Source of the DNA: Prevotella sp. UBA2746
GTDB lineage: Bacteria; Bacteroidota; Bacteroidia; Bacteroidales; Bacteroidaceae
NCBI GenBank assembly: GCA_002353555.1
Contig: DEJO01000043.1
Location: forward strand, 1 to 37,405
Direction of reading: 5' to 3'
Length of the DNA stretch: 37,405 nt
Notes under the pieces: model-generated
Told to the model about the DNA's origin: nothing
What the model saw: the letters and a program-made list of their open reading frames with translations, nothing else
The model's database searches: none
Translations under genes and position numbers: made by a program
Shown: one piece after another, positions 1-8,643 of the stretch
Layout: each line of letters starts with the position of its first letter
Position numbering within the stretch: position 1 is the stretch's first letter

Positions 1-65
1 CAAGCAAGGGCTAAATCAGACACTCGAAAAATATCTGCGGATTTTAGGGATTTTTGAAACGATGA

Positions 66-109
66 GCAAAAACACTCCCGTTGCAGACTCTTAGCTGCAA
101 CGGGAGTGT
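66..109 (-). terminator. Rho-independent terminator of the C10 protease operon
   Basis: A perfect 15-bp stem (72-86 pairing with 95-109) with an 8-nt loop lies just past the protease stop codon. Read on the minus strand it is followed by a run of five T (66-70). Nothing else is seen in 1-131. Confidence 0.85.
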
Positions 110-131
110 CGTTATTGATAGGTTGATTGGT

Positions 132-3100
132 CTACTGCTGTTCCCCCAACCGCTTCAGCGTCGTGGAATATTTCAACGTGACTTTGCCGTCGAAGCTCAC
201 CTCCTCAGTGGTAATCTGTTGAGGATGAATCTCCGGACCTTCAAGTCCTAACCTGGCAGACTCATGCAAGGCTATCGGATCCACACCTTCTACCTTGGCT
301 GTTACATTCGCAAGGAGGGCGTAGTCGCCACTGCCCGTGAAGCTGACAGTAAACTCATTGCTGATGGTCGATTTACGGGTGATCTTGTAGTTGCACTCTA
401 TCCTGTGTTGGATGAAACCATTAAGCAGTCCGTAGGCCCAGTCATTTGGACCTAAAGAGGGCACAGCCACCTCTCTGATAAACTGGTCGAGGTTTTTTTC
501 TATATATTTATGGCTTACATCGATGACAAACTTTCCTGAACTTTCCAGTCCATTGCCCTCGAAACGGCCGATAATGTCATCACCAATCGTATAGTTGCCG
601 TATTTATCCACAGAGACGAAGTCATGGCGGTTGAAGAACTGCTCAATAGCTGTCTGGAAACGGGCACGTTTGTTCAAAGTATTATCAAGGTATAGTAAGC
701 CGAAACTATAGTCCTCGCCATCATAATCAACACATACATACGGGTATTTCACCACATTGGGTTCGTAAGTCAGTTCCAGTCCCTCCAGCGGCATCTTGTC
801 TGCTTTCATTCCGCCCGTTGCGAGGTCGATGTCAACAAACACCTTTCCTTTACCGTCGGGTATCTGGAAATCATAGGTTTTCTGTGGCCTGTCTTCCGGG
901 TCGTAGAGGGTGAGCTGTGTCGGTATTCCATTGCTGACAAGGGCATATTCAGTCACAAATCCGACACCCGCACGCCCTTTTGCATTTAGCTTCTTCTGCA
1001 GGTTTTCAGGGTCCTCCAAATTGGCCGGTATATCGCTGAAGGCTATCTTCCATCCCTCATATTTGGATGTCTCTCCTTCTTTCCATCCCGAATCTACGAC
1101 GCGCAGTCCTACCCGGGTGTTAATCATGTCGGCAACACTCTTGTATTCCTTCATGAAACGGTTGTAGGCATTCACTTTCAGATGGTTCTTGATGGCCCTA
1201 ACCACGCTCTCCATCTCACCGTGCATCAATTCGGCGAAATGCTCTTTTGCGAGCTGACTCTTCATGCTTGCTTCGGGCCAAGCGAAAGTTGTAAACGGGA
1301 ATCTTGTTTTGCAAATATTATAGCAGGCAAGATAGGCATCGTTGTACTCTCCGCTCCACAGTTGGTTACAATAATCTTCAACCTCCTTTTTAATATACTC
1401 ATTCCATTCACTTTCCGTCATATCACCCTCTAAAATGACAGGATAGAGCAGTTTGAACCAGTCTTGTGCCGAGCGGTAACAGCTTCGCACATCCTCGTCG
1501 TCCCTTCCACGTTTACTATAGAAGTAGCGGTAGATTTCGTTGAACAAATCATGCTTACGCTCGGCTACTGTTGTACCCAACTTTTCTAAAGCGACACCTA
1601 TGAATGCCACCATGCCCAAAGACACCGACATGATAGGTGTTCCTAAATGATAGGATGCCCGAGCCAGGGTATGGTTCAGGATAGTCTTCAGTGCACCTGA
1701 AGCCACAGCGATGTCGTCGCCGTGGGCTTCGGCACGGGCAACATCATAAATGCTGATGAATGTGCCTAAGGTTCCGAAACCATTAATAAGTTCGTTCAGT
1801 CTCTCTGGGTCGAAGCCTATCGCGGCATTTGCAGTCCCGCTGACTATATTCCATAATCCATCCAGACCGAGGGTCTGCCATAATCCCATTTCTTCCCTGA
1901 ACTGGTTGACTGCCTCTATTTCCGGATATTCGCTTTCAACGATTTTTATCAGTTTCACCAAGATTTCTTTCAACGTATAAAAGGCATCAACAGTTCCAAC
2001 AATTCTCTCCGCTTGACAAATGGGGTCAAGATAGGCCAAAGAAGAGTATCTTCGATACACCTTGTAAATGGAATATATAGACAAGTGGTCGGTCGTAATG
2101 GTGACCTTTTTTGTTATCCTGTCATACTCGAAACAGACGGGTTCCCATTCTCCTGAGGTCTCATTGTAGTAGGCGGCGCAGACGGTCTCGTCAGAATTGG
2201 CCGGGAACGGGACGGTGATTTCCACAGTGCCATACAGTTCATGCTGACCGTTTGACAGGCTCAAGTCGATGGCGAAGCCGTCGACCATGTCCTCAGGTGC
2301 GTTAGGTACCCGAACGATGTTGCGCACACACAGCTGCACATCGTCATCGATAACGGTAGCGTCGAACTTCACGGTGCACTTCTGGGCCTCTGCCGTGAGG
2401 GTTGAGTCGTTGAGCTCGAAGATTTCCGCATTCTCATAGACGAAGCCGGGAGTCCACTTGATGTCATTGATGGCAGCGATGCTGGTCGTAATGTCCTCTT
2501 TGCCGTTGCGCTTGATGATGACGCTCTGTCCGTCTTCGCTCACCTCCATGCTGCTCACCTCGTTGATGGGGATGCTCAGCCGCTGTGACTCTCCAATGGC
2601 ATCGACAACCATATAGTATTGCCGTCCCTGTGCCGGCAGCGGGTTGATCTCCTGGTCGCCGACGATATTTTTAAAGAGTCTCCATCCTGGTGCACTCCGA
2701 TAGGCTTCCTCACTGCCGGCAGGCACATGGAGCGTACCGTCTTTGCGCACTTCCTCCAATAGTTCCTTACTGAAGGAGTTGTCGGTCATGACAGGCGGAG
2801 TGACACCATGGCAGTAAAAGTTCTTGGAGTTTCCCAACGTCAAAAAGTCTTTGAAGGCTCCGTTCATCTCAACAATCGTGTTGGGGATGAAGTCCGACCT
2901 AAAATCAGGGCGGATACTGTTGGGCTCCATTTTCACCGCTGTCGGAGCATAGTCTTTTTCTTCTACATATCCAGTGGCTAAAATAATGCTCGTCTGATTC
3001 TTATTATAAATGATATTGCTTGAGGGTGAACCTGTCCTGGAGAAATAGGGATTGTCTTCATCTATAAGAAGTAAGGAGGCATAATGCATTCCGTCGAACG

Positions 3101-4871
3101 CGGAGGGGGATATTTTCCTCACTTTCGCGCCAAGGCGTATAGTAGGAGAGCCACCGCCCCAACCTGACAGTACAAAAGCGGAATCACCAATCTCTTCCAG
3201 ATTGTCAAACTGAGGGTGTTTCCAAAAATCCATGTATACGCCGTAAAACGCCTTGCGTCCCAATGAAGTGATGCATTTGGTCCAGTCACCCAGTGCAGGC
3301 ATGGCATGCATAAAGGCTTCATCGTCGACCTCAAAAGCGGGACTTCTGCTGACGATTCCCCTACCGAGCTTGTTCAGATAGAACGCCCTCTTGCCGATGC
3401 GTTTTACGTTCTTGCCGATGACAAGATGCAAGATGGTGTTGATTTGGAAAGCCTCGTCGGGCACTACCTCCATCATGTCGCTCAGCACCAGCGTGTCTAT
3501 CTGGTTGTTGAAGAACGAATAGGCATCAATGGTCTTGATATTGTCGCCCATGACTATCTTTTGGAAATTGCCCTTTCGCATGAAGGCACGCTGCCGGATA
3601 CGGGTAATCTTATAGGACACTCCTTTATCCTCAATGGTGGCGGGGATAATCAACACTCCATTTGCCTTTCCTACACCGCCTGCAGCATAGCTGATGATTT
3701 CGGCCGTGCCATTTCTTAGCAGTCCATACTCTACACCATCTACAACTTTTTTGATGGCATCGTATGGGCGGAAGTTCTTCCAGATGACGGCATTATATCT
3801 ATACATAGGTATAGTGGTCAACTTATACCATCCATCAGTAACTCCTCCCCACCCATAGTTAAAATGGAAATAGTTGTTGCTGCTATATCCATCGCAAACC
3901 AATGCGTGTCCGTCTCCGGCTGAAGGATAACCACAATAAGGTACAGGGCGGTTTTCGTCGAGTTCTTCTTTGATGGCCGACTGCAGTTGAAAAGCGGTAC
4001 TGGCGGACAATTCTTCACAATCTGCCGTAAATCCGAAATTCTCAATTAATGCCACAGAGGAAAAGTAAGTTGGACTGCCATTAGGCTGGCCATAAGCTGT
4101 TCTCATGGCATACCCGACATCGGCCATCAGTTGAGCCACGGCATTGGCCTGGGCCGCAGTGTAGCCATAACGATAGTTATCAAGCATATTGTCCCAATCA
4201 TAGGTATGGCCAGAGAAATCCTTCCCGTTGACAGTGCCCGATGTCGCTTCCGGCCATCGCCAATACCTCAGAACCTGTGCTATGGCGGTAGGGACGCACC
4301 CTGTGGCATAGTGTCCGCCATATCCATAGCCTAAATCCGTTCCTTCGGGTGTGACTTCAGGGCATTGCAGGTTGTAAGGAGAATGCTGGTTCCATGTCGA
4401 GGTAATCAGTGGTTCCACGATGACCGAGCCGAGATATCTATCATATTCTGCTACTTTTTTTGGCACTGCCAATTTCGGGTTCTGCCGCAAAGAGTCGATG
4501 GCGGAGCAATAGTTCGTCAGCAGGTCTTTCAGCTGTATGGGGCAGTCTTCGTATGAGAACGAGCCGTGGTCGCAATAGCCCAAGAGCACATCTTCGACAC
4601 CATCCTCACCTGACACGATGACAAAGCCCTGGTCGTTGCCGAGGTTGATGACATATACATTCGGTTTGTCTGATACAGCCGATTTCATCTTGAAAACCAC
4701 TTCCTGCGTAACAGGTTTGGCAGGCGCATGTCGGCGCGAAAGTTTCTGAGCCGACGGACTGACGGCAAACTGGCGGGCAATCTCCAAAGCCTGCTCATGA
4801 CTGACATCGTCGGCCAGCACGGCGCTGGATGCGAAGAGGGCGACGATAAGGAGGGAGAACAGCTTCTTCAT
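132..4871 (-). CDS. Secreted C10 (streptopain/interpain-like) cysteine protease with BspA-like repeat region
   Basis: A 1579-residue exported protein. Residues 1-20 form a signal peptide, about 21-140 match the Spi/C10 propeptide, and about 150-360 form the papain-like C10 catalytic domain. The catalytic cysteine is Cys192 (motif YATGCVPTA), the histidine is His322 (GDGHALVCDGY), and the conserved NYGWGG follows. Residues about 390-735 carry BspA-type LRR_5 repeats with recurring IxxxAF units. About 750-950 are beta-rich segments, and the last 600 residues are helical and then beta-rich with no family I recognise. Interpain A of Prevotella intermedia, which cleaves host proteins including complement C3, is a family precedent. 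This protein is far longer, and its substrate is unknown. The start overlaps the upstream gene stop (ATGA), implying translational coupling. No clear sorting tail is visible at its own C-terminus. Confidence 0.88.
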   Translation of the reverse strand: MKKLFSLLIVALFASSAVLADDVSHEQALEIARQFAVSPSAQKLSRRHAPAKPVTQEVVFKMKSAVSDKPNVYVINLGNDQGFVIVSGEDGVEDVLLGYCDHGSFSYEDCPIQLKDLLTNYCSAIDSLRQNPKLAVPKKVAEYDRYLGSVIVEPLITSTWNQHSPYNLQCPEVTPEGTDLGYGYGGHYATGCVPTAIAQVLRYWRWPEATSGTVNGKDFSGHTYDWDNMLDNYRYGYTAAQANAVAQLMADVGYAMRTAYGQPNGSPTYFSSVALIENFGFTADCEELSASTAFQLQSAIKEELDENRPVPYCGYPSAGDGHALVCDGYSSNNYFHFNYGWGGVTDGWYKLTTIPMYRYNAVIWKNFRPYDAIKKVVDGVEYGLLRNGTAEIISYAAGGVGKANGVLIIPATIEDKGVSYKITRIRQRAFMRKGNFQKIVMGDNIKTIDAYSFFNNQIDTLVLSDMMEVVPDEAFQINTILHLVIGKNVKRIGKRAFYLNKLGRGIVSRSPAFEVDDEAFMHAMPALGDWTKCITSLGRKAFYGVYMDFWKHPQFDNLEEIGDSAFVLSGWGGGSPTIRLGAKVRKISPSAFDGMHYASLLLIDEDNPYFSRTGSPSSNIIYNKNQTSIILATGYVEEKDYAPTAVKMEPNSIRPDFRSDFIPNTIVEMNGAFKDFLTLGNSKNFYCHGVTPPVMTDNSFSKELLEEVRKDGTLHVPAGSEEAYRSAPGWRLFKNIVGDQEINPLPAQGRQYYMVVDAIGESQRLSIPINEVSSMEVSEDGQSVIIKRNGKEDITTSIAAINDIKWTPGFVYENAEIFELNDSTLTAEAQKCTVKFDATVIDDDVQLCVRNIVRVPNAPEDMVDGFAIDLSLSNGQHELYGTVEITVPFPANSDETVCAAYYNETSGEWEPVCFEYDRITKKVTITTDHLSIYSIYKVYRRYSSLAYLDPICQAERIVGTVDAFYTLKEILVKLIKIVESEYPEIEAVNQFREEMGLWQTLGLDGLWNIVSGTANAAIGFDPERLNELINGFGTLGTFISIYDVARAEAHGDDIAVASGALKTILNHTLARASYHLGTPIMSVSLGMVAFIGVALEKLGTTVAERKHDLFNEIYRYFYSKRGRDDEDVRSCYRSAQDWFKLLYPVILEGDMTESEWNEYIKKEVEDYCNQLWSGEYNDAYLACYNICKTRFPFTTFAWPEASMKSQLAKEHFAELMHGEMESVVRAIKNHLKVNAYNRFMKEYKSVADMINTRVGLRVVDSGWKEGETSKYEGWKIAFSDIPANLEDPENLQKKLNAKGRAGVGFVTEYALVSNGIPTQLTLYDPEDRPQKTYDFQIPDGKGKVFVDIDLATGGMKADKMPLEGLELTYEPNVVKYPYVCVDYDGEDYSFGLLYLDNTLNKRARFQTAIEQFFNRHDFVSVDKYGNYTIGDDIIGRFEGNGLESSGKFVIDVSHKYIEKNLDQFIREVAVPSLGPNDWAYGLLNGFIQHRIECNYKITRKSTISNEFTVSFTGSGDYALLANVTAKVEGVDPIALHESARLGLEGPEIHPQQITTEEVSFDGKVTLKYSTTLKRLGEQQ

Positions 4872-5350
4872 AGCTTTCGGAATTTAAAAGTCAAATGTTT
4901 GGTCTTCACGACGTAGAAGCCACGGCTAAGCCCCGACACGGGGATGGTGGCACAACCTTGGTCATCCAGCCGGTAGTCGCCCGCCTTCATGCCATTCAGA
5001 TGATACAGCGACACATGCGATTTCGGCTCGCCGCCACGGATGGTGATTGTCTCGCCACTGAACGAGAAGCTTGGTCCCTCAGAGATGACAACGTCGTCGA
5101 TGACCGTGAGATTAGCCATGACGTCGCCAAAATCAAGTTTGCTCAGCAGATAGATAGGATACTGCACCGTGGTCTTGGTGGTGGTCATCACGAGGTCGTT
5201 GCCCGAATAGGTCACCACCGGCTTCTCAGAAAAGACAAACGTCGACACCTTCCCGTCAATCTGGTAAATCGACACCGCATTCTGCGCCCGCATCCCCAAG
5301 GCAAAGCTGAGGAGTAGGGATAGTAAAAAGAAAACTCGTCTTTTCTTCAT
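4868..5350 (-). CDS. Small secreted protein with T9SS-like C-terminal tail
   Basis: About 160 residues. The start was set at ATG 5350 (MKKRRVFFLL...), which gives a clean signal peptide ending near MRAQ; an upstream in-frame ATG (5407) lies in the promoter region. The first half (VSIYQIDGKVSTFVFSE...) resembles a short beta domain that also appears around residues 750-820 of the protease encoded next. The last 50 residues (VSLYHLNGMKAGDY ... GFYVVKTKHLTFKFRKL) have the pattern of a type A Por secretion-system tail. It is the first gene of the two-gene operon and overlaps the protease start by 4 bp. A cargo, chaperone or inhibitor role is possible, since C10 protease operons sometimes carry small inhibitors, but no inhibitor fold is recognised. 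Confidence 0.75.
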   Translation of the reverse strand: MKKRRVFFLLSLLLSFALGMRAQNAVSIYQIDGKVSTFVFSEKPVVTYSGNDLVMTTTKTTVQYPIYLLSKLDFGDVMANLTVIDDVVISEGPSFSFSGETITIRGGEPKSHVSLYHLNGMKAGDYRLDDQGCATIPVSGLSRGFYVVKTKHLTFKFRKL

Positions 5351-5377
5351 AGTCTTATTTGGGTTGTTGTTTGACTG

Positions 5378-5408
5378 CAAAAATAATGAAAATAGAGCAA
5401 TCATCAAA
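5378..5408 (-). promoter_or_regulatory. Bacteroidetes-type promoter of the C10 protease operon
   Basis: On the minus strand a -33 TTTG (5408-5405) is followed after 19 bp by the -7 box TATTTTTG (5385-5378). The expected start of transcription is about 25 nt before ATG 5350. Confidence 0.65.
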
Positions 5409-5426
5409 TAGGGCTTAATGACAAAC

Positions 5427-5474
5427 GACTATCAAAACATAAAAAGCGACTATCAAATCTTGAAAACGATAGTC
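5427..5474. promoter_or_regulatory. Candidate operator: three GACTATC half-sites two helical turns apart
   Basis: GACTATC occurs at 5427-5433 and 5448-5454. Its inverse GATAGTC occurs at 5468-5474. The first two are part of an 11-bp identical direct repeat (CGACTATCAAA, 21 bp apart) and the third is inverted. All lie just upstream of the protease promoter, so a regulator bound on one face of the helix is plausible. Confidence 0.5.
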
Positions 5475-5514
5475 TTTTTTGTGGTTTCAGGTCTTATCAG
5501 CCCCAGTCGCAAGG

Positions 5515-5721
5515 CTTGTTTTTTGATTTCCTTTGGAAGATGTCATACCTCTTTGTAACTTCGCAACAGGAAATCAAAAAACGAAGTGACTGCAACGACA
5601 CGATTGATGATACTTGGCACTTTGCGCCGGATAAAAGCAAAAAGCGTCCGAAGCGTAATCGATGGAATGCTACCTTTACAAAAATCATTATCAACCCAAA
5701 TTCCGGAATTTGGGATATAGA
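5515..5721 (+). other. Unexplained element: inverted repeat around a promoter, ending in a 20-bp palindrome
   Basis: Two perfect 13-bp inverted arms (5519-5531 TTTTTTGATTTCC and 5569-5581) bracket a plus-strand promoter-like pair, TTTG 5532-5535 and TAACTTCG 5556-5563, 20 bp apart. About 115 bp later a perfect 20-bp palindrome (5695-5714) lies between this segment and the flippase stop codon. Open frames on both strands are short, not family-like and run into the antisense of the flippase, so no protein is called. It could be a small RNA or a non-coding repeat; for the flippase the palindrome could serve as a 3' hairpin, although no T-run follows. Confidence 0.4.
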
Positions 5722-7164
5722 TTATCTAAAGTATTTTCCGATGAAAGGGAGGGTTTGGAGAGGAAAGTCGCGTTTGATGACGATAGCTATAAAGACGATG
5801 AGCAATAGCGTGTTGACTCCTAACGACAGCCATAGCGAACCACTCTTGTGGAGTTCGTACATGGCGAAGGTGAAGGCAGCGGCAATGAGAACGTATAGGG
5901 CTATCTCCTTCAGCGGATAGTTCAGCGGATAGTATTTCTGTCCGACAAAATAGGAGACAATCATGGCGACACCATAGCCGGCAAAGCCACCCCATGCACA
6001 TGCCATGTAACCGAAGCGTGGCACGAAGATGATGTTGACTGCCAAGAGTACCGAACAGCCTATGCCAGAGAAGATGGCTCCCCAGACGGTCTTGTCGATG
6101 AGCTTATACCAGAAGGAGAGGTTGAAGTAGACACCCATCATGATCTCTGCTGCCATGACGATGGGAACCACGCGCAAGCCCGACCAGTAGTCGCTGCCGA
6201 TGATGAACTTCAGGATGTCCAAGTATGCCATCACCATCAGGAAGGCAAGCAGGGTGAAGATGACGAAGTACTTCATCGCCTTCTCGTACATCTCATGTTG
6301 GTCTTTGTCCTTGACACCGGCAAAGACGATGGGCTCGTAGGCATAGCGGAACGCCTGGGTAATCATTGCCATGATCATCGCGATCTTCGATGCAGCACCA
6401 TAGATGCCCAACTGTTCGCGCATGTCGGCACCTTTATAGATATAGGGGAAGAGCATCTTGTCGGCAGTCTGGTTCAGGATGCCGGCAATGCCCAGTATCA
6501 GGATGGGCCATGTGTAGCTGAGCATGCGGCGCAACACCGCTTTGTCCAAGATGTAGTGGAAACCGGTGAGTTCCTTGAAGAGGCACACGCCGAGCATGGC
6601 TGAGCAGAAGAGGTTGATATAGAAGGCATAGCCCACCTCCTTGCCGTCCATGATGGCAAAGTAGATGATGTTCATCGTGATGTTGACGGCAATGTTCAGC
6701 AACTTCAGCAAGGCAAACTTCATCGCCTTCTTCTGCTGACGCAGGTAGGCGAAGGGGATGCACAGCACGGCATCGATGGCTACGGTTACTGCCATGACCC
6801 ATACGTAGGAAGGATGGTCGCCGTAGCCCATGACCTGGCTCAAGGGGGTGATGAAGAGGAGCACCAGGACGACAAAGGTTAGCGAGACGGTGCCTACGCT
6901 GATGAGGGTGGTGCTGTAGACGTGCATGGAGTCTTCATGTGTCTTGTTGGTAAAACGAAAATAGGTGGTCTCCATGCCGAAGGTGAGAATCACCAGGATG
7001 AGGGCTACGTAGGCATACATGTTGGTGATGACACCATAACCGCCAGATGCTGCCGACATCTTGGCGGTATAGAGGGGGACGAGCAGGTAGTTCAGGAACC
7101 TACCCACAATGCTCGACATTCCGTATATGGCCGTATCCTTGGCCAGGGCTTTCAGTTTTGCCAT
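5722..7164 (-). CDS. Polysaccharide/lipid-linked oligosaccharide flippase (Wzx/RfbX, MOP superfamily)
   Basis: A 480-residue polytopic membrane protein with about 12-14 hydrophobic helices, near the usual length of Wzx-type flippases. The N-terminus (LAKDTAIYGMSSIVGRFLNY) is the typical polysaccharide-biosynthesis start. Family members move undecaprenyl-linked sugars across the inner membrane. No glycosyltransferases surround it, so its specific substrate cannot be inferred. It follows the gate-protein gene by 21 bp on the same strand and is probably cotranscribed. Confidence 0.88.
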   Translation of the reverse strand: MAKLKALAKDTAIYGMSSIVGRFLNYLLVPLYTAKMSAASGGYGVITNMYAYVALILVILTFGMETTYFRFTNKTHEDSMHVYSTTLISVGTVSLTFVVLVLLFITPLSQVMGYGDHPSYVWVMAVTVAIDAVLCIPFAYLRQQKKAMKFALLKLLNIAVNITMNIIYFAIMDGKEVGYAFYINLFCSAMLGVCLFKELTGFHYILDKAVLRRMLSYTWPILILGIAGILNQTADKMLFPYIYKGADMREQLGIYGAASKIAMIMAMITQAFRYAYEPIVFAGVKDKDQHEMYEKAMKYFVIFTLLAFLMVMAYLDILKFIIGSDYWSGLRVVPIVMAAEIMMGVYFNLSFWYKLIDKTVWGAIFSGIGCSVLLAVNIIFVPRFGYMACAWGGFAGYGVAMIVSYFVGQKYYPLNYPLKEIALYVLIAAAFTFAMYELHKSGSLWLSLGVNTLLLIVFIAIVIKRDFPLQTLPFIGKYFR

Positions 7165-7185
7165 TTAACTCCTTGCTCCTAACCT

Positions 7186-8418
7186 TTATCCAAAGAACAT
7201 ATAACACAGCACGATGGCGGCAATGATACCGGCAAGGTCGGCTATCAGACCACAGGCAACGGCATGGCGGGTGTATTTGATGCTGACGCTGCCGAAGTAT
7301 ACAGCCAGGATATAGAAGGTGGTGTCGGTAGAACCTTGGAAAAGACAAGCCAGTCTGCCCACAAAGGAGTCGGCTCCGAAGGTTGACATCTCTTCCATCA
7401 TCATGCCGCGGGCACCACTGCCAGAGAGCGGTTTCATCAAAGCTGTAGGCAAGGCATCGACAAAACGGGTGTCACAACCCGTAGAGGCTACCAACCACTT
7501 GATGCCGTCCATCAGCCAGTCTAACGCTCCCGATGCGCGAAAGACACCGATGGCAACAAGGAATGCCACCAAGTAAGGGATGATTCTCACCGCAGTGGTA
7601 AACCCATCCTTAGCTCCGTCGATGAAGGCATCATACACGTTAATGCGCTTCCACAGTCCTGCCACGATGAAACTGGTGATAATCGACATCAGGAGCACGG
7701 CGGTAATGCTGGTGCTCACCGTGTTCATCTGGTCGGGAGGCAACTGCATGAATCCCCACACGGTGCCTGCCATGAACAGGAGGATGGCGCCCATTGCCAG
7801 TAGGAGGGTGCGGTTGAAGAGGTTGATTTTCTGATAGATGGAGGTTGCGATGACACCCACCAGTGTAGCCACTGCCGTAGCCAACAGGATGGGTATGAAC
7901 ACATCGGTGGGCTGGGCGGAACCCTGCTGGGCTCGGTAGGCAAGGATGCTCACCGGCACGATGGTCAATCCGCTGGTGTTCAGCACAAGGAACATGATCA
8001 TCGCGTTGGTAGCAGTGTCTTTCTTCGTGTTCAGGCTCTGCATCTGCTCCATGGCCTTCAGTCCTAACGGTGTAGCGGCATTGTCCAATCCCAGCATGTT
8101 GGCTGCTATGTTCATGAAGATGCTGCCCGTGGCAGGGTGACCTTTCGGAATGTCGGGGAACAGGCGTACAAACACCGGGGAGAGGATACGTGCCAGAAAG
8201 TTGATGAGACCGGCACGCTCACCTATCTTCATGATGCCCAGCCACAACGCTAACATACCCGTCAACCCGATGGAAATCTCAAATGCCGACTTCGCCGTGT
8301 CGAAGGTAGAGTCTACGATAGCAGGGAAAATCGTCGTGTCTCCCATGAAGACCAACTTGACCATACCGACGATGAAGGCTATCACAAAGAATGCAATCCA
8401 AATATAGTTCAGGACCAT
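7186..8418 (-). CDS. Nucleoside-recognition (Gate) domain membrane protein, SpmA/SpmB fusion type
   Basis: 410 residues from ATG 8418, chosen because it has an AAAGGA Shine-Dalgarno-like element and a promoter immediately upstream; the longer frame to 8613 would run through that promoter. It contains two Gate-type halves: the first with GERAGLINFLARILSPV and NMLGLDNAATPLG, the second with KDGFTTAVRIIPYLVAFLVA and LSGSGARGMMMEE. Several transmembrane segments separate them. The order equals SpmA then SpmB of spore-formers, but in Bacteroidetes the fused protein is an uncharacterised transporter-like protein. The flippase gene follows 21 bp downstream. Confidence 0.85.
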   Translation of the reverse strand: MVLNYIWIAFFVIAFIVGMVKLVFMGDTTIFPAIVDSTFDTAKSAFEISIGLTGMLALWLGIMKIGERAGLINFLARILSPVFVRLFPDIPKGHPATGSIFMNIAANMLGLDNAATPLGLKAMEQMQSLNTKKDTATNAMIMFLVLNTSGLTIVPVSILAYRAQQGSAQPTDVFIPILLATAVATLVGVIATSIYQKINLFNRTLLLAMGAILLFMAGTVWGFMQLPPDQMNTVSTSITAVLLMSIITSFIVAGLWKRINVYDAFIDGAKDGFTTAVRIIPYLVAFLVAIGVFRASGALDWLMDGIKWLVASTGCDTRFVDALPTALMKPLSGSGARGMMMEEMSTFGADSFVGRLACLFQGSTDTTFYILAVYFGSVSIKYTRHAVACGLIADLAGIIAAIVLCYMFFG

Positions 8419-8425
8419 GGTATAT

Positions 8426-8510
8426 TCCTTTAATAACTTAAAAATCTGTGCAAAGGTACGATTAAGCGAGGGAAAAGCCAAATTTATTTGAGATTTTCCG
8501 AGCAAGGACT
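8426..8510 (-). promoter_or_regulatory. Promoter of the gate-protein gene, embedded in a dispersed repeat
   Basis: On the minus strand: TTTGG (8482-8478), 20-bp spacer, -7 TACCTTTG (8458-8451), then AAAGGA (8431-8426) before ATG 8418. About 60 bp around it is nearly the same as the sequence at 12943-13005, including the CCAAATTTATTTG core and ATTTTCCGAGC. Confidence 0.75.
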
Positions 8511-8551
8511 CAGGAACAACGGTTATTCTTAAAAAAAAGTGGGAGAAATAG

Positions 8552-8582
8552 TTGGAGGATAATAAAAATAGAACTACTTTTG
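8552..8582 (+). promoter_or_regulatory. Promoter of the DUF3616 gene
   Basis: TTGG (8552-8555) is followed after 19 bp by a -7 box TACTTTTG (8575-8582). This gives a leader of roughly 55-60 nt before ATG 8644. Confidence 0.6.
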
Positions 8583-8643
8583 TCATCGATTCCTGTTGCA
8601 AGGAAGAAAACATAACTACATAAAGATAAAAAACATAACTACA

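Noticed and set aside
5497..5694. 65-residue minus-strand frame downstream of the flippase
   Set aside because: Cysteine-rich with no family likeness, and it crosses the inverted repeat and promoter element.
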